Assembly (NCBI GenBank): GCA_034096865.1 | Contig: JAWQFJ010017072.1 | Coordinates: 65,001-82,500, forward strand | Length of the DNA stretch: 17,500 nucleotides | Source of the DNA: Theodoxus fluviatilis | Taxonomy: Eukaryota > Mollusca > Gastropoda > Cycloneritida > Neritidae | Direction: 5' to 3' | Part shown: piece after piece, positions 7,648 to 16,862 of the stretch | Numbering within the stretch: position 1 is the first letter of the stretch | How the letters are laid out: each line of letters begins with the position of its first letter | Position numbers and translations under genes: made by a program | The notes under the pieces: generated by a model | What the model was told of the DNA's origin: nothing | Databases searched by the model: none | The model's input: only the letters and a program-made list of their open reading frames with translations

Positions 7648-8973
7648 AGCTAGGATCCTAGAATTGCATCCATGGGTAGTATGGGCACACTGTAAATGTA
7701 GATTGACCTTAAATGCAGCTTGGATCCTAGAATTGCATCCATGGGTAGTATGGGCACACTGTAAATGTCATGTAGACTGACCTTAAATGCAGCTGTGATC
7801 CTAGAATTGCATCCATGGGCACACTGTAAATGTCATGTAGACTGACCTTAAATGCAGCTAGGATCCTAGCATTGCATCCATGGGTAGTATGGGCACACTG
7901 TAAATGTCATGTAGACTGACCTTAAATGCAGCTGTGATCCTAGCATTGCATCCATGGGTAGTATGGGCACACTGTAAATGTCATGTAGACTGACCTTAAA
8001 TGCAGCTAGGATCCTAGCATTGCATCCATGGGTAGTATGGGCACACTGTAAATGTCATGTAGACTGACCTTAAATGCAGCTGTGATCCTAGAATTGCATC
8101 CATGGGTAGTATGGGCACACTGTAAATGTCATGTAGACTGACCTTAAATGCAGCTGGGATCCTAGAATTGCATCCATGGGTAGTATGGGCACACTGTAAA
8201 TGTCATGTAGACTGACCTTAAATGCAGCTGTGATCCTAGCATTGCATCCATGGGTAGTATGGGCACACTGTAAATGTCATGTAGACTGACCTTAAATGCA
8301 GCTAGGATCCTAGCATTGCATCCATGGGTAGTATGGGCACACTGTAAATGTCATGTAGACTGACCTTAAATGCAGCTGTGATCCTAGAATTGCATCCATG
8401 GGTAGTATGGGCACACTGTAAATGTCATGTAGACTGACCTTAAATGCAGCTGTGATCCTAGAATTGCATCCATGGGTAGTATGGGCACACTGTAAATGTC
8501 ATGTAGACTGACCTTAAATGCAGCTGTGATCCTAGAATTGCATCCATGGGTAGTATGGGCACACTGTAAATGTCATGTAGACTGACCTTAAATGCAGCTA
8601 GGATCCTAGAATTGCATCCATGGGTAGTATGGGCACACTGTAAATGTCATGTAGACTGACCTTAAATGCAGCTATGATCCTAGAATTGCATCCATGGGTA
8701 GTATGGGCACACTGTAAATGTCATGTAGACTGACCTTAAATGCAGCTGTGATCCTAGAATTGCATCCATGGGTAGTATGGGCACACTGTAAATGTCATGT
8801 AGATTGACCTTAATTGCAGCTAGGATCCTAGAATTGCATCCATGGGTAGTATGGGCACACTGTAAATGTCATGTAGACTGACCTTAAATGCAGCTGTGAT
8901 CCTAGAATTGCATCCATGGGTAGTATGGGCACACTGTAAATGTCATGTAGACTGACCTTATTTGCAGCTGTGA
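7647..8973 (+). repeat. 74-bp minisatellite, 18 copies
   Basis: The landmark gatcctag occurs at 7654, 7723, 7797, 7862 and then every 74 bp to 8898, giving 18 copies. Two copies are short: 69 bp (loss of five bases in the catgtag region) and 65 bp (loss of tagtatggg). Copies differ at a few fixed sites: the three bases before atcctag (mostly gtg or agg) and the base after it (a or c). The variants agg-c and gtg-c alternate in the left half, while gtg-a dominates the right half. The last copy decays into ttatttgcagctgtgagtcc. Confidence 0.95.
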
Positions 8974-9352
8974 GTCCACATTGGTTTGGAATACTTCCCA
9001 AGAAGTGGAAACTGTGCTGTAAGCATTCTATTTGCACCATATTTTATGTCTAGTACCAGGAACAAAATAATTGTGGCCAAATACTTTCGGGGTGGGCAGG
9101 TGGGGGTTGCATGTTCCCCCGAGGTTGAAATGGTGTTGGCATAATAATTGTAGCCAGATGACCAGGGGATAAAAATGTTCGAGTTGAGCACCCATCAATG
9201 ATTGAAATTTGGCAATATAATAAAGAGCACATTTTCCTTTTGGTGTGAAGCAGTCCGAGTTGCAGAAATAGGTGACTAGTGGCTACACAACACCACACCT
9301 TTGTGTTTACTTTCAGTTCATGCTATTACCCATTGCTGTCTCCTTCCTGCAG

Positions 9353-9451
9353 GATGGCTACACACCGCTTGCCATTGCTGCCAAGGAGGGCCTGGTGGAG
9401 ACTGTGGCGGAGCTCCTAACCAAGGGTGCCTACATCAATGTGGCAGACAGG
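9353..9451 (+). CDS. Kidins220: Kidins220-like exon: ankyrin repeat (about repeat 8)
   Basis: Thirty-three-codon, phase-0 exon from acceptor ttcctgcag/gat to donor agg/gtgtgt. The peptide begins DGYTPLAIAAKEGLVETVAE and ends AYINVADR. It matches repeat 8 of vertebrate Kidins220, which ends TYVNIPDR in memory; the YxNxxDR end is diagnostic. The donor is weak (T at +4, G at +5, T at +6) and is followed directly by 19 C residues. Confidence 0.95.
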
Positions 9452-9457
9452 GTGTGT

Positions 9458-9476
9458 CCCCCCCCCCCCCCCCCCC
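9458..9476 (+). repeat. Poly-C run (C19) directly after a splice donor
   Basis: Nineteen C residues begin at intron position +7 of the donor gtgtgt. The length of such a homopolymer is prone to sequencing and assembly error. Confidence 0.95.
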
Positions 9477-10642
9477 TTTCTGAGGCTGTCTTGATGTCGT
9501 GTTGAAGTGTGGTGTGTTTGATGAGATGTCTTTCTGTTGAGGTGTTTGTGTGTGTATGCATGTGTGTGTGTGCATTGAGTTTGTGAGCATGTGCAGATGT
9601 GTATGGATGTGTGCCTACATGTGCCGTGTGCATGTTAGTGTCTGCATGTGTGTGTGTGTGTGTGCATAACAGAACACTTAAAATAAAGTGACTTTTTCTG
9701 TTTTCTAAAATGTGCGCTCACGTGGCTTGGAAAGTTTTATGTTTAAAAGAGCATGATGATGTAAAACGTAAAGCATATTAAAATTTTCAAAACTGATTAC
9801 CTAATTTTGTGTCCAGTGAGAAAAATCCCTCATGACATTGTATGAATATGTTCTCTTAACTCTCTTACCATGGTACCTTGCGCTAGAAACCTATCTCTAA
9901 ACCCCATGAAAAGGGAGGCAACCTTGTAAATTTTAACGGTTACCTTAAATAAAAATCAATTCTTAAAAACCTCCTTTTTTTAATACAAAAGTGTTAATAC
10001 CTTCCTTTTGATTACATTTCTTTTGCATAAGAAATGCTCATCTTTCTTTTGAGGCTCAAATAATGGGCACCAAAAAATTGAAATACAGAGTAGCTAAGAA
10101 TCTCTGGAAAGATGCAGTCTCTCAACCCTCAGTTCCCTCCCCAAACCATTATTATGACATCTTATCTCGACTACAGCCACAATCTGAAGCTTGTGCTAGT
10201 GAAGAGTTAACTCCCCCTTGACCACACACACACTGCCTTATGATGAACAACACGGTACCTCACAAGGGAAGATCATAGAGGACACAATCTAAACGAAATA
10301 GAGACAAATTTAATAAAAACATTTTGATTGTGAAGAAGAGTTTGATTTCTTCGGCAGTAGTGACTGTCCTCACAACTCTCTTACGCCTGCTTTTAAGGCC
10401 AGACATGGGGGTGCAATAGGACAAAAAATTAAGCCAATACTATGATCAATTGTTACTATATGGTTTTGAAGTATATAACTTGGCAAACATAAAGCTATGT
10501 TCAATTACTAAATACTGCTCATGGTTGCTATGGAAACAATCCAAGATGGCCGCCAAACATATGTTTTTAAAAAGCTTATAACTTTCAAACTACTACTTAT
10601 AAACATGCTCTGTTTTCACAAAAATGCACAGACACACTCAAA

Positions 10643-10811
10643 CTAAACTTTTACAGAAGGATTTTTTGAAATAATGAATATTTATTTTTCTACAGAATTT
10701 TAAAGAAAATGAATGCATCCGTTAGCAATTTTTAGACCATTTTCATATTTTCTCTGGCAAAAAATACCATTAAAAACTGGTTTATTTAGAAATCCTTCTG
10801 TAAAAGTTTAG
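10643..10811. repeat. 22-bp perfect inverted repeat within the inner element
   Basis: ctaaacttttacagaaggat plus tt at 10643-10664 is the exact reverse complement of 10790-10811, with 125 bp between. Both arms are AT-rich. It could be the ends of a tiny foldback insertion or a structural part of the inner element. No clear target duplication is visible outside the arms. Confidence 0.85.
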
Positions 10812-11014
10812 CAATACATGTCATAAATCAAACTGCCAAGATTCAAGGTGATGGCTTTATTCCTTCTAGAGTAGTAGTAGGTCAAATACACTGACCATAA
10901 TGACGGAGAGAGAAATGCGGCAAACAGCACTTTAAAAATAAGACATGCAACTCGCCTGAAAAGAAGCTGCACCAGGTCAGCCTAGGGGTTCCATGAATGA
11001 AAACATGAGTACAG

Positions 11015-11281
11015 CTATATCCAGGAGGCACACAATATCACCATAAGTCCCACAATATGAAAAAAGTGTAAATATTTACTGTTATTTGTCACCAATACAC
11101 AATAAAGTTGGTCCACCGAACTTGGTGTAGTCTCATATTTACACTGCCACCACCACTGTTGTGTGAGTGCCCACGTGATTGAGGTCTGACTGTATTCTAC
11201 TGTTGTGTCCAGCAAAGCCGCACGAGCACTCATAAGCTGTTGTTTCCTTTTCACGTTCTTGGGGCGAGGCATCTTGATCAC
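11015..11281 (-). CDS. Short open frame of unknown nature in the inner element
   Basis: An 88-codon frame on the minus strand begins MIKMPRPKNVKRKQQLMSAR. The basic, Lys/Arg-rich start with an internal ATG (MPRPK) looks like a genuine N-terminus, such as a DNA-binding or nuclear-targeting tail. From about residue 45 on, the composition is no longer protein-like. A promoter-like block lies just upstream on the same strand, and a possible AATAAA follows at about 10855. It may be the first exon of a transposon gene, a captured host gene fragment, or a chance frame. I do not recognise a family. Confidence 0.3.
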   Translation of the reverse strand: MIKMPRPKNVKRKQQLMSARAALLDTTVEYSQTSITWALTQQWWWQCKYETTPSSVDQLYCVLVTNNSKYLHFFHIVGLMVILCASWI

Positions 11282-11354
11282 AAATGCAGAAAAAACACAC
11301 TGAAATTCTCAACTTTTTCAGTCAGCCATTACAAACTGAAAGCGTCCGTGGAAG

Positions 11355-11488
11355 TGACGTCATGGCTTGTCATCACAAAATACGAACATTCTGATTGGCC
11401 GGATTCAAGTCAGTCACACGAAAGGGAGTACTCGGGTTGGTCAGAATGGTCCATCGATGCCGGCGTAGTACGCGAATGCCTTATATGG
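11355..11488 (-). promoter_or_regulatory. Promoter-like motif cluster (CArG, CCAAT, CRE)
   Basis: On the minus strand, in order toward the short frame: CCATATAAGG, a perfect CArG box (11488-11479); CCAAT within ggccaatcag (11398-11394); and the palindrome TGACGTCA, a full CRE (11362-11355), 74 nt before the first ATG at 11281. The surrounding 350 bp are richer in CpG than the rest of the intron. Each motif alone can arise by chance. The order and spacing resemble a proximal promoter. Confidence 0.4.
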
Positions 11489-14069
11489 TGATTTCCGACA
11501 GTTTAGTGCCTTCGGAAAACTTCGCCAATGAGCTGTTTAGAACACGAAGAGCAACGAGTGAGTGTCTTGGCGGGAAAGATGACGTCGGCAGCTTTCCAGT
11601 GATTTCTCACACGATACGTTTCGAGTTTGGTTTCACGCGGTTGTCAAGGCTGAAAAGTCGCCATTTTCAGGGTATTTTGGCAAACCGCGTGAGCGTCTCG
11701 CAATTCGGGTTGTAGTAATTAGCAAAATAAAGTATGAAACAATATGTTTTTTGACAAATCAAGTTACGTACTGCATAATATATCATAATAGAGTGAGAAA
11801 ATGACATTATCTTAAAATCATGAAAAATCTTGATTTTGGACGAAATCACACCCCCGTGTCTCACCTTAAACAGCATAAATACAAGTTTGTCTGCTCCGCA
11901 ACATGGAAAAATGAATCATCTAGAAATAATTCAAGAAAATCAGAGGCTGACACACCCACAAGCAGGACGTGAAGCGCGTCCACTTCCTCTGCAAACTTCT
12001 CTAGTGTAATTTGAGTCAGATTGTGGAGATGATTGCTGTCGACTTTGCTAGTCAGAATCTCTGGATCTAGGTCACTCTCATTGGCCTATTCCAGGTCAAA
12101 CAGTGGTAATTCAACGCTCTCTGCACTGCTATCTTTGCAAAAAACATGAAATGGGCCTGGCTGGGGCTCGTCCGACTTCGTGATGTTTAGAAAATTCTGA
12201 AAAATTCACTCGATCGCCAAAAATTAACTATCAAAATGGCAGACTATAGCATATTAACTGCGGAGCTAATGCTCACAAGTCTCGCGAGATTACCATTACC
12301 ATGTGTGACGTACCCTCCACTTTAATTTGCTCAATTTGTAAATTCTTCTTTCGTCTCTTGGTCTAGGGGTATTCGTGGAGGGGGTCAACTATATAATTCA
12401 TTCTCTCCCACTCTCTCACTGTTCACATAACATGACACAGTGTACGTTAATGATTTTCTTTAATGAAGTTAAATCATGAAACAAGATGAATTTTATAACC
12501 CAAAGAATAGAGTCAATCACTCAAATTAGTCAGTCTACCTTCAGACTGAACGTGTATGGTTACTCTCCCTTCACCAACTCAAAAAGTACAATTTCAAGAC
12601 AACAAGTCTCTTACGTAGACACGATGGGCGACGCCAGCTGTTTCAGGATTTCAAAAGTCATTTAAAGTGTACTTACAAGAGAGTCTCTCCAGGCTGACGT
12701 GTGACGCTAATTCAGAAGCACGTCACAGATGAAATTTCATTCACATCATTCTGGTCACACAGACCATCACACACAATCTCTCTCTCACAAAGGCTAATCC
12801 TTAGAGAGAGATTAAAACAGGCCATAAACGTGATGTGTATTCAACACAACACGACACAGCTCCACCGCTTGGGTGGAGATAGATTTTCATGCTTGACACT
12901 CAGCCTAGCGTTTCGCGTAGACTGAGGGAGAATTCCACCCGACGAACATTAGTACAGGACTTCAGCAGATTGTCCTGTCTTCAGCAGAGGACTTGGCAGG
13001 AGTTCTTTCTGCCACGCATGATCGATGAGCATCGATTTGATCTGGCCTCGTAGTACTGCAGGCTGTGCGCGCACGCACATAGAGATGGGTTCTTAGTTCA
13101 GGATTTTCAATGGAGATTCTTTTACGTGTTATCCCTGCACATGGAGTGGCTACTCTTCACACTTAGACTTCACGTCTTTCCGGCTCGCAAGCCCCAGTGC
13201 TCACTGAATCTCACTCGCTCCTACATCGTATAAAAAAATCATAACAAAGCATACTCTTGACCAGCCTCAACCAATCAGATCGTCAGGAATAGCGTCAGTG
13301 TCCTGGTTACGTTGAAATGGTCGTTGAGGCTGATTGCGCCAAACGTTGGGTTTAAAAAACCTAGACGTAACCCAGACAGATAGTTCACGAAAGGTTAGAC
13401 TGGCAATTCCTGCCAGACATTGTATTTTAAACAGTATGGGAAAATAGGGCGCCTAGTCGACATTTTGAACCGCCCAGACAATGAGGACAACGATCGACTC
13501 ATCATGTACGTGTCTACCTCGCCCTGCTAACGGCTTCAGCAGCTCACCGCCAACTCGCGTTTTCAAAAAACGCATAGAGAATATAACACAAGGTAGACAT
13601 TTCACACATAAGAATTATAATTCAGGGGTAGATCCGTCGCACCATGGAAAACATGGTAGCTTCCAGTGTAAGTGTGGTGTCATGTGGGATGTAGCGGGAC
13701 GTCCACAGGAGAGAAAAGTCATTTTTTGTGGGACACACGGGGACGTTCAGTGGTAAGAGGGCTTACTCTCTTTCATTCATTTCCCTTAGATTTATTCTAT
13801 ATGGAATGATAAAATAAACATAACTCTAGAAGTATTTTGTAAAAATTTAAATCAGAGAAAATTGTTAGACGTGTAAATGAAAGGTGGGTGCATACCTAAT
13901 AACAGCAAAACTATTTAACAAGGTCTTCTTCAGCAACCTGTGTGCTTGGCAAGAAAAAGGAGGAGGGGAGGGGGTGAGGGGATCATGGAATGGAATAGTT
14001 ATTATAGCTTATCAGTGCTCTGCATCTGTACCTGTACATGAGCTGACTGACTGCTGTTCTTGTTTCCAG

Positions 14070-14168
14070 GCCAATGACACAGTGCTAATCCACGCCGTGA
14101 AAGCCGGCCATGCAGAAGTGGTGCAGCTGCTCCTTGCCAAGCACGCCGATGTGGACGTCTGCGGATCA
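14070..14168 (+). CDS. Kidins220: Kidins220-like exon: ankyrin repeat (about repeat 9)
   Basis: Thirty-three-codon, phase-0 exon from acceptor tgtttccag/gcc to donor tca/gtgagt. The peptide begins ANDTVLIHAVKAGHAEVVQL and ends ADVDVCGS. DTVLI.AV..GH.E(I/V)V matches repeat 9 of vertebrate Kidins220 (GDTVLIGAVRGGHVEIV in memory), including valine in place of the usual proline of TPL. The frame open upstream of the acceptor is intronic. Confidence 0.95.
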
Positions 14169-14690
14169 GTGAGTGCATCAAACCTCATCCTGGGACTACT
14201 CTGTTTGAGTGCAGCATGAAGGCATGGGAGAGGGAGTCTAAGACTGTGCTTAAATTGACGTTCCCATTTGTTTTCATGAAAAATACAGATGAGTTTTTGA
14301 CTATGTGGTGTGCTATGTCATGAATACTCCTGTAGTGCTTTTGAGTTGTATTCATTTTGTGACCAGTTCATATTTATGCATGCCAAAACAAAGTTCTTCA
14401 TTAACCATAAATATCTGTATATTTATTATGGGTTTCTTCTTTCTCCTGGAAACATACAAATATTTCTCAAATGCATGATTTCCTGCTTTGCTTTGCTGTT
14501 AATTACTTTGTTTTAATGAACATCCTTTCACTTGTTTACATGATCAGTCATTGATGTGTCAATAGACATCTTGTTAAACTTGCTTTTATATTCTTCTGAG
14601 TTACTGACAACTCTTTCTCACAGACAGACAGACTGACACACACACGCGCGCGCGCGCACACACACGCACACACACATGCATGCACGTATG

Positions 14691-14765
<75 letters not shown>

Positions 14766-14985
14766 AAACACACACACTCTCTCACATTTTGTCTAATGAT
14801 TATCCATCTATCAATAAATTGATGTGATTTTAATTTGTTGATTATTCGTAGCAGCAAACGGCTCTTGATGAATTAAGACGATAATATCAACAACAGCAGT
14901 AGCAAAAGAAATAGAGTATTGAGAAGAGTCATGTGAGGAGATATAGTGCTGAGCTTGTTTCACCAGTGTCTCTTTCCTATTTCAG
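14169..14985 (+). other. Intron 8 of the visible gene segment
   Basis: GT-AG intron of 817 nt, AT-rich, with one compound AC/CG tract in its second half. No gene or element is recognised. The acceptor cctatttcag is strong. Confidence 0.85.
14636..14779 (+). repeat. Compound (AC)n with (CG)n core
   Basis: AC repeats with a pure CG run (about six units, 14645-14656), GCATGC interruptions, and then about 34 pure AC units (14695-14763). The CG/CA alternation is the type of sequence most prone to Z-DNA. Confidence 0.95.
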
Positions 14986-15084
14986 GAAGGAAGAACATCG
15001 CTGTATGCAGCAGTGGAAAAGAACCATGTGGAAATAGTGCAGAAACTGCTGACAAGTGGCCCAGACTTAGAAATCCCCACCAAG
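14986..15084 (+). CDS. Kidins220: Kidins220-like exon: ankyrin repeat (about repeat 10)
   Basis: Thirty-three-codon, phase-0 exon from acceptor atttcag/gaa to donor aag/gtgtgt. The peptide begins EGRTSLYAAVEKNHVEIVQK and ends PDLEIPTK. T(S/A)LY.AVEK(N/G) and the PD.EI.TK end are specific to Kidins220 repeat 10 (human TALYWAVEKGN ... NPDTEICTK from memory). As in repeat 7, the canonical GADVN is missing. Codon choice is more AT-rich than in the other exons (aca, gca, gaa, ata). Confidence 0.94.
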
Positions 15085-16028
<944 letters not shown>

Positions 16029-16127
16029 GATGGGGACACGCCCTTGCTGAAGGCGGTGAGAAACAGAAGCGAGCCCATCGTCCGCATGCTACTGGACAAA
16101 GGGGCCAAGGTGTCTGCAGCAGACAAG
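16029..16127 (+). CDS. Kidins220: Kidins220-like exon: ankyrin repeat (about repeat 11)
   Basis: Thirty-three-codon, phase-0 exon from acceptor tgtggcag/gat to donor aag/gtgaga. The peptide begins DGDTPLLKAVRNRSEPIVRM and ends GAKVSAADK. DG(D/E)TPL.KA...R and LLDKGAKVSA.DK are shared with repeat 11 of vertebrate Kidins220 (LLDKGAKVSAVDK in memory), among the most conserved stretches in the window. Confidence 0.96.
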
Positions 16128-16684
16128 GTGAGAATTCTTTGGTCTTTGACTGTTGCCCCTTGCAAGGAGATAAAAGCATATGTTCAGGCATGTTGTACAT
16201 ACTTGAAACTTTCTGCGATGGTAGTGTTTGATGAGCCGTACTGATTATAGTTATGTCAGCTTAGGCAGCCCATTCCCATTGTTTAGTCTCCACTAACTGG
16301 GACATTCCAATTGCACAGAGGAAAGCCAAGGACCCATGGCTGTGGAACCTATATAGCAGGGGTACCAGACAAAAGGAATCACAGATCTCAGACTTCTGGC
16401 TATGAGTAGATGTGACATGATCTACCTCACCCCACCCAGCGTCAGGAATGTATCAGAACATTATAACTGGAAACAGTTGTGTTTGCAGTGTAATAATGCT
16501 GTGACCGTACATTTCTGTTCACATTGACAGAAGCCAGCAAAGCAATTAAAAAAAAAATATTGGCAAGCCTTGCTCGTAAATTTTTCTGTTAATCATTAAA
16601 ACAATATTCTGTGTGCTAAACTATGATGACATGTTTGAATAAATGAGAAGGCGTTTTGCATCGCACTCCCGTGTTCCTCCACAG
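16128..16684 (+). other. Intron 10 of the visible gene segment
   Basis: GT-AG intron of 557 nt from gtgaga to ttcctccacag. No repeat, gene or element of note is seen. Confidence 0.85.
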
Positions 16685-16862
16685 AAAGGCGACACATCAC
16701 TGCACATCTCCATAAGAGCAAGATCCAAGCGGATCACAGAGCTGCTGCTGCGAGACCCGAGGAACTCGCGGCTGCTGTACCGCCCCAACAAGACTGGGGA
16801 GACACCCTACAACATGGACAGCATGCACCAGCGTGGCATCCTGCCCCAGATCTTTGGCCACC
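16685..16862 (+). CDS. Kidins220: Kidins220-like exon: last ankyrin repeat and linker
   Basis: Exon of 178 nt, entering in phase 0 and leaving in phase 1 (59 codons plus one base), from acceptor cctccacag/aaa to the perfect donor gtaagt. It begins [20 protein letters not shown] with LLLRDP, the twelfth repeat. It then leaves the ankyrin pattern into [14 protein letters not shown], a spacer, and ILPQIFGH. That segment matches the linker of vertebrate Kidins220 (LLYRPNKAGETPYN ... ILTQIFG in memory) just before the KAP NTPase domain, and it fixes the gene identity. This is the only visible exon that breaks the 99-nt, phase-0 rule. The next exon should continue toward the Walker A motif, beyond the window. 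Confidence 0.96.

Larger units (their letters stand above)
7056..9352 (+). other. Intron 6 of the visible gene segment
   Basis: GT-AG intron of 2297 nt. More than half is the 74-bp tandem array. The flanks (7056-7470 and 8974-9352) show no gene. Open frames within the array close quickly because 74 is not a multiple of three. The acceptor is tccttcctgcag. Confidence 0.85.
10393..11869. mobile_element. Inner piggyBac-type element with TTAA duplication
   Basis: TTAA at 10393-10396 and TTAA at 11866-11869 flank a 1469-bp segment. Its ends are inverted repeats: ggccagacatgggggtg (10397-10413), and, on the minus strand from 11865, ggtgagacacgggggtg, 14 of 17 identical. TTAA target duplication is specific to piggyBac-type transposition among common families. 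The element sits inside the outer transposase frame. It has no recognisable transposase of its own, so it is probably non-autonomous. It contains a promoter-like block, a short minus-strand frame and a strong internal inverted repeat. Confidence 0.7.
10260..12196 (-). pseudogene. piggyBac transposase remnant, split by a nested insertion
   Basis: The first segment reads from 12196 down to 11866. Its end contains ALHVLLVGVSASDFLELFLD and then, after DSFFH, VAEQTNLY. The pattern of aromatic-rich LELFLDD followed by EQTNLY is the hallmark start of the piggyBac DDE domain (DDE_Tnp_1_7). An acceptor-like tttttcag precedes it at 12199-12197. Reading resumes from 10392 to 10260 beyond the nested element, in another frame, with VVRTVTTAEEIKLFFTIK, which fits the VT.EEIK.F helix that follows in this family. 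Defects: a TAG at 12088-12086, a frame change across the insertion point, and a TGA at 10262-10260. The catalytic aspartates were not found. It cannot make a working enzyme as read. Confidence 0.65.
9856..13766 (-). mobile_element. Outer piggyBac-like element (degraded, interrupted)
   Basis: The left end reads TTAA then CTCTCTTACCA (9856-9870). The right end, read inward on the minus strand, is CCCTCTTACCA (13761-13751), 10 of 11 identical, with a decayed TTAA-like flank (gtaag) outside it. Two related 23-bp direct repeats (13683-13705 and 13727-13749, 17 of 23 identical, core GGGACGT) sit just inside the right end, where transposase binding sites usually lie. The piggyBac transposase remnant on the minus strand falls inside. 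Subtracting the nested 1469-bp element and one TTAA leaves about 2.4 kb, a standard piggyBac length. The boundaries are tentative because similarity beyond the first 11 bases is poor. Confidence 0.5.
9452..14069 (+). other. Intron 7, largest in the window, with nested transposons
   Basis: GT-AG intron of 4618 nt from gtgtgt to ttgtttccag. Its first 200 nt are poly-C and degenerate GT-rich sequence (about 9545-9665). The region 9856-13766 is interpreted as a piggyBac-like element containing a second one. The part from 13767 to 14069 is AT-rich with a G-rich patch at 13959-13981. No exon of the host gene is skipped here: the ankyrin repeats on either side correspond to consecutive repeats of the vertebrate protein. 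Confidence 0.8.

Noticed and set aside
8828..9298. Minus-strand frames over the array end and its right flank
   Set aside because: They derive partly from the 74-bp unit, which shifts frame each copy, and show no domain.
12358..12372. ttggtctaggggtat, like the A-box region of tRNA-Pro
   Set aside because: No B box, no cloverleaf and no tRNA-like sequence follows; at most a truncated SINE head, not enough for a feature.
12775..12813. 11-bp inverted repeat aatctctctct / agagagagatt
   Set aside because: Low-complexity arms; readily produced by chance in CT/GA-rich DNA.
13481..13756. 91-codon plus-strand frame with CxC and CGTH residues
   Set aside because: The Cys residues suggested a zinc finger, but spacing fits no family and the frame covers the subterminal repeats of the outer transposon on the wrong strand.
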